A DNA stretch of 5,702 nucleotides from Synergistales bacterium (lineage in GTDB: Bacteria > Synergistota > Synergistia > Synergistales > Aminobacteriaceae), in NCBI GenBank assembly GCA_025997935.1, contig BNVG01000122.1:1-5702 (forward strand), read 5' to 3'. A program made the translations under genes and the position numbers. Positions 5,066 to 5,702 of this stretch are shown here, one piece after another; the stretch's first letter is position 1; every line of letters begins with the position of its first letter. The notes under the pieces were generated by a model. It had not been told where the DNA came from. It saw only the letters and a list, made by a program, of their open reading frames with translations, and searched no databases.

Positions 5066-5428
5066 ATGGGCAAAAAGGTTCTTATCGTGGATGACGCTGC
5101 CTTTATGCGTATGATGTTGAAGGATATTCTCACGAAAAACGATTTTGAGATCGTCGGAGAAGCGGAAAACGGAAAGCTTGGCGTGGCGGCTTATCAGAAA
5201 TTCAAGCCCGACATCGTGACTATGGACATAACCATGCCCGAAATGAACGGAATCGACGCCGTGAAGGCTATCAAAGCTCTGGACGCTGACGCGAAGGTCG
5301 TCATGGTCTCCGCTATGGGTCAGCAGCCGATGGTTATAGAGGCTATTCAGGCAGGGGCGAATGATTTTATAGTGAAGCCTTTCCAACCGGAGCGAGTCAT
5401 CGAGGCTATTTCCAAAGTATTGGCTTAA
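5066..5428 (+). CDS. cheY: Chemotaxis response regulator CheY
   Basis: This 120-residue single-domain receiver, once phosphorylated by CheA, binds the docking helices of FliM and FliY to change rotor direction. All active-site residues are present: the acidic pair D9/D10 (LIVDD), phospho-acceptor D54 (TMDITMPEMNG), S82 in VSAMG (the Thr/Ser switch position), F101 at the aromatic switch position and K104 in VKPF. The sequence is very close to Gram-positive CheY (AAFMRMMLKDIL, SAMGQQ.MVI.AIQAGA.DFIVKPF), rather than E. coli CheY. There is no output domain. The gene lies between the switch genes and fliO, a common position in Firmicutes and related clusters. It appears to have its own promoter upstream, so its level may be set separately from the structural genes. 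Confidence 0.96.
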   Translation: MGKKVLIVDDAAFMRMMLKDILTKNDFEIVGEAENGKLGVAAYQKFKPDIVTMDITMPEMNGIDAVKAIKALDADAKVVMVSAMGQQPMVIEAIQAGANDFIVKPFQPERVIEAISKVLA

Positions 5429-5516
5429 ATTTAACTTAAATTCAGGGGATTGCCTTTGGGGAGTTGCTTAAATTACGGGAGAGGTCAGTTTTGTTTCTTA
5501 CGTAGCGCGCGCGGCT
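5429..5516 (+). other. cheY-fliO spacer with CTTAAATT repeats and two SD-like sites
   Basis: The octamer CTTAAATT occurs at 5424-5431, 5435-5442 and 5467-5474. AATTTAA-C-TTAAATT (5428-5442) forms a perfect AT-only inverted repeat too weak to act as a terminator. Two purine-rich ribosome-like sites follow: GGGGAG (5457-5462) and GGGAGAGG (5477-5484). The second is ideally placed for TTG 5491, but that frame stops after four codons (TAG at 5503-5505). Confidence 0.5.
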
Positions 5517-5702
5517 TTGGCTCTGGTTGTGATGGCCATTGCGGCGGTTGTCTTTGTTCGTTTTGCCGGAAGCAGGGGCTGGGCAAAGCAGAATGACGCG
5601 CATGTGAAAATTATGGCATCCTTGCCTGTGGGTAAGGATGTTTTTTTTGTTCTGCGATGCGGGCCGGATGTACTTGCCTTAACCTCCGGGCACACCGGGA
5701 CT
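5517..5702 (+). CDS. fliO: Flagellar biosynthesis protein FliO, N-terminal part (3' end outside window)
   Basis: The frame reads a hydrophobic membrane helix (ALALVVMAIAAVVFV), then RFAGSRGWAKQ, then VKIMASLPVGKDVFFVLRCGPDVLAL, which has the FliO pattern of one N-terminal membrane span followed by a small 'I.V....LG.K..L.LV..G...L' domain. It runs off the right edge. FliO helps assemble the FliP export-gate ring, and fliP would be expected next. The frame is open from 5472. Usable starts are TTG 5517, GTG 5529 or ATG 5532, all lacking an SD and leaving a short membrane helix. ATT 5472 behind GGGGAG would give MTGEVSFVSYVARAALAL. The best SD (5477-5484) points to TTG 5491, which is out of frame. 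The listed start is provisional. A run of eight T (5641-5648) lies in the coding frame. Family call by pattern and context. Confidence 0.7.
   Translation, partial: MALVVMAIAAVVFVRFAGSRGWAKQNDAHVKIMASLPVGKDVFFVLRCGPDVLALTSGHTGT

Noticed and set aside
4995..5114. 39-codon frame overlapping the start of cheY
   Set aside because: It has a poor ribosome site, no recognisable composition, and runs out of frame into cheY.
5424..5474. Three CTTAAATT octamers and an AT palindrome after cheY as an operator or terminator
   Set aside because: They are short, AT-only and unevenly spaced, with no U-tract. One copy is part of the cheY stop region, so chance is likely.
5498..5695. Antisense open frame at the right end
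   Set aside because: The + strand reading gives a FliO-like membrane helix and domain in the expected operon position; the antisense product resembles nothing.

Overview
This window is a stretch of a flagellar motor and switch gene cluster, all on the + strand: flbD (swrD)-motA-motB-fliL-fliM-fliY(fliN)-cheY-fliO. The 3' end of an unrelated Rpn/PD-(D/E)XK-type nuclease gene sits directly upstream. The order matches the clusters of spirochetes, Firmicutes and Synergistota. Several traits point to a Synergistota-like or related low-GC bacterium: the protein sequences (a PomA/MotP-like MotA, a Bacillus-type CheY, a three-part FliY), the frequent TTG starts, and an Rpn-family C-terminus built of Ala-Asn-Lys-Asp heptads. 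This assignment is by recognition only, not by a database search.

Layout. 1-422: C-terminal part of an Rpn/PDDEXK_2 protein, cut by the window edge, ending in a heptad-repeat coiled coil. It contains an in-frame ATG at 144 behind a perfect Shine-Dalgarno, a possible intragenic antitoxin start. 464-682: flbD. 724-2241: motA and motB, abutting with no gap, forming the stator. 2263-2718: fliL, a stator-associated membrane protein. 2774-4887: fliM and fliY, overlapping by one base, forming the switch/C-ring. 4888-5065: a 178-base gap with a weak terminator-like hairpin followed by a perfect extended -10 promoter. 5066-5428: cheY. From about 5472/5517 to the right edge: the beginning of fliO (export apparatus), whose start codon is unclear.

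How the genes fit together. MotA/MotB form the ion-driven stator, and FliL and FlbD/SwrD support stator function and torque. FliM and FliY form the rotor switch; both carry an N-terminal CheY-P docking motif. CheY is the diffusible signal that binds them. FliO begins the export-gate block that usually continues with fliP, fliQ and fliR. The main points of interest are the possible gene-within-gene in the Rpn fragment, the loss of the catalytic Asn in both CheC-type sites of FliY, a separate cheY promoter inside the cluster, and the frame problem at the fliO start.
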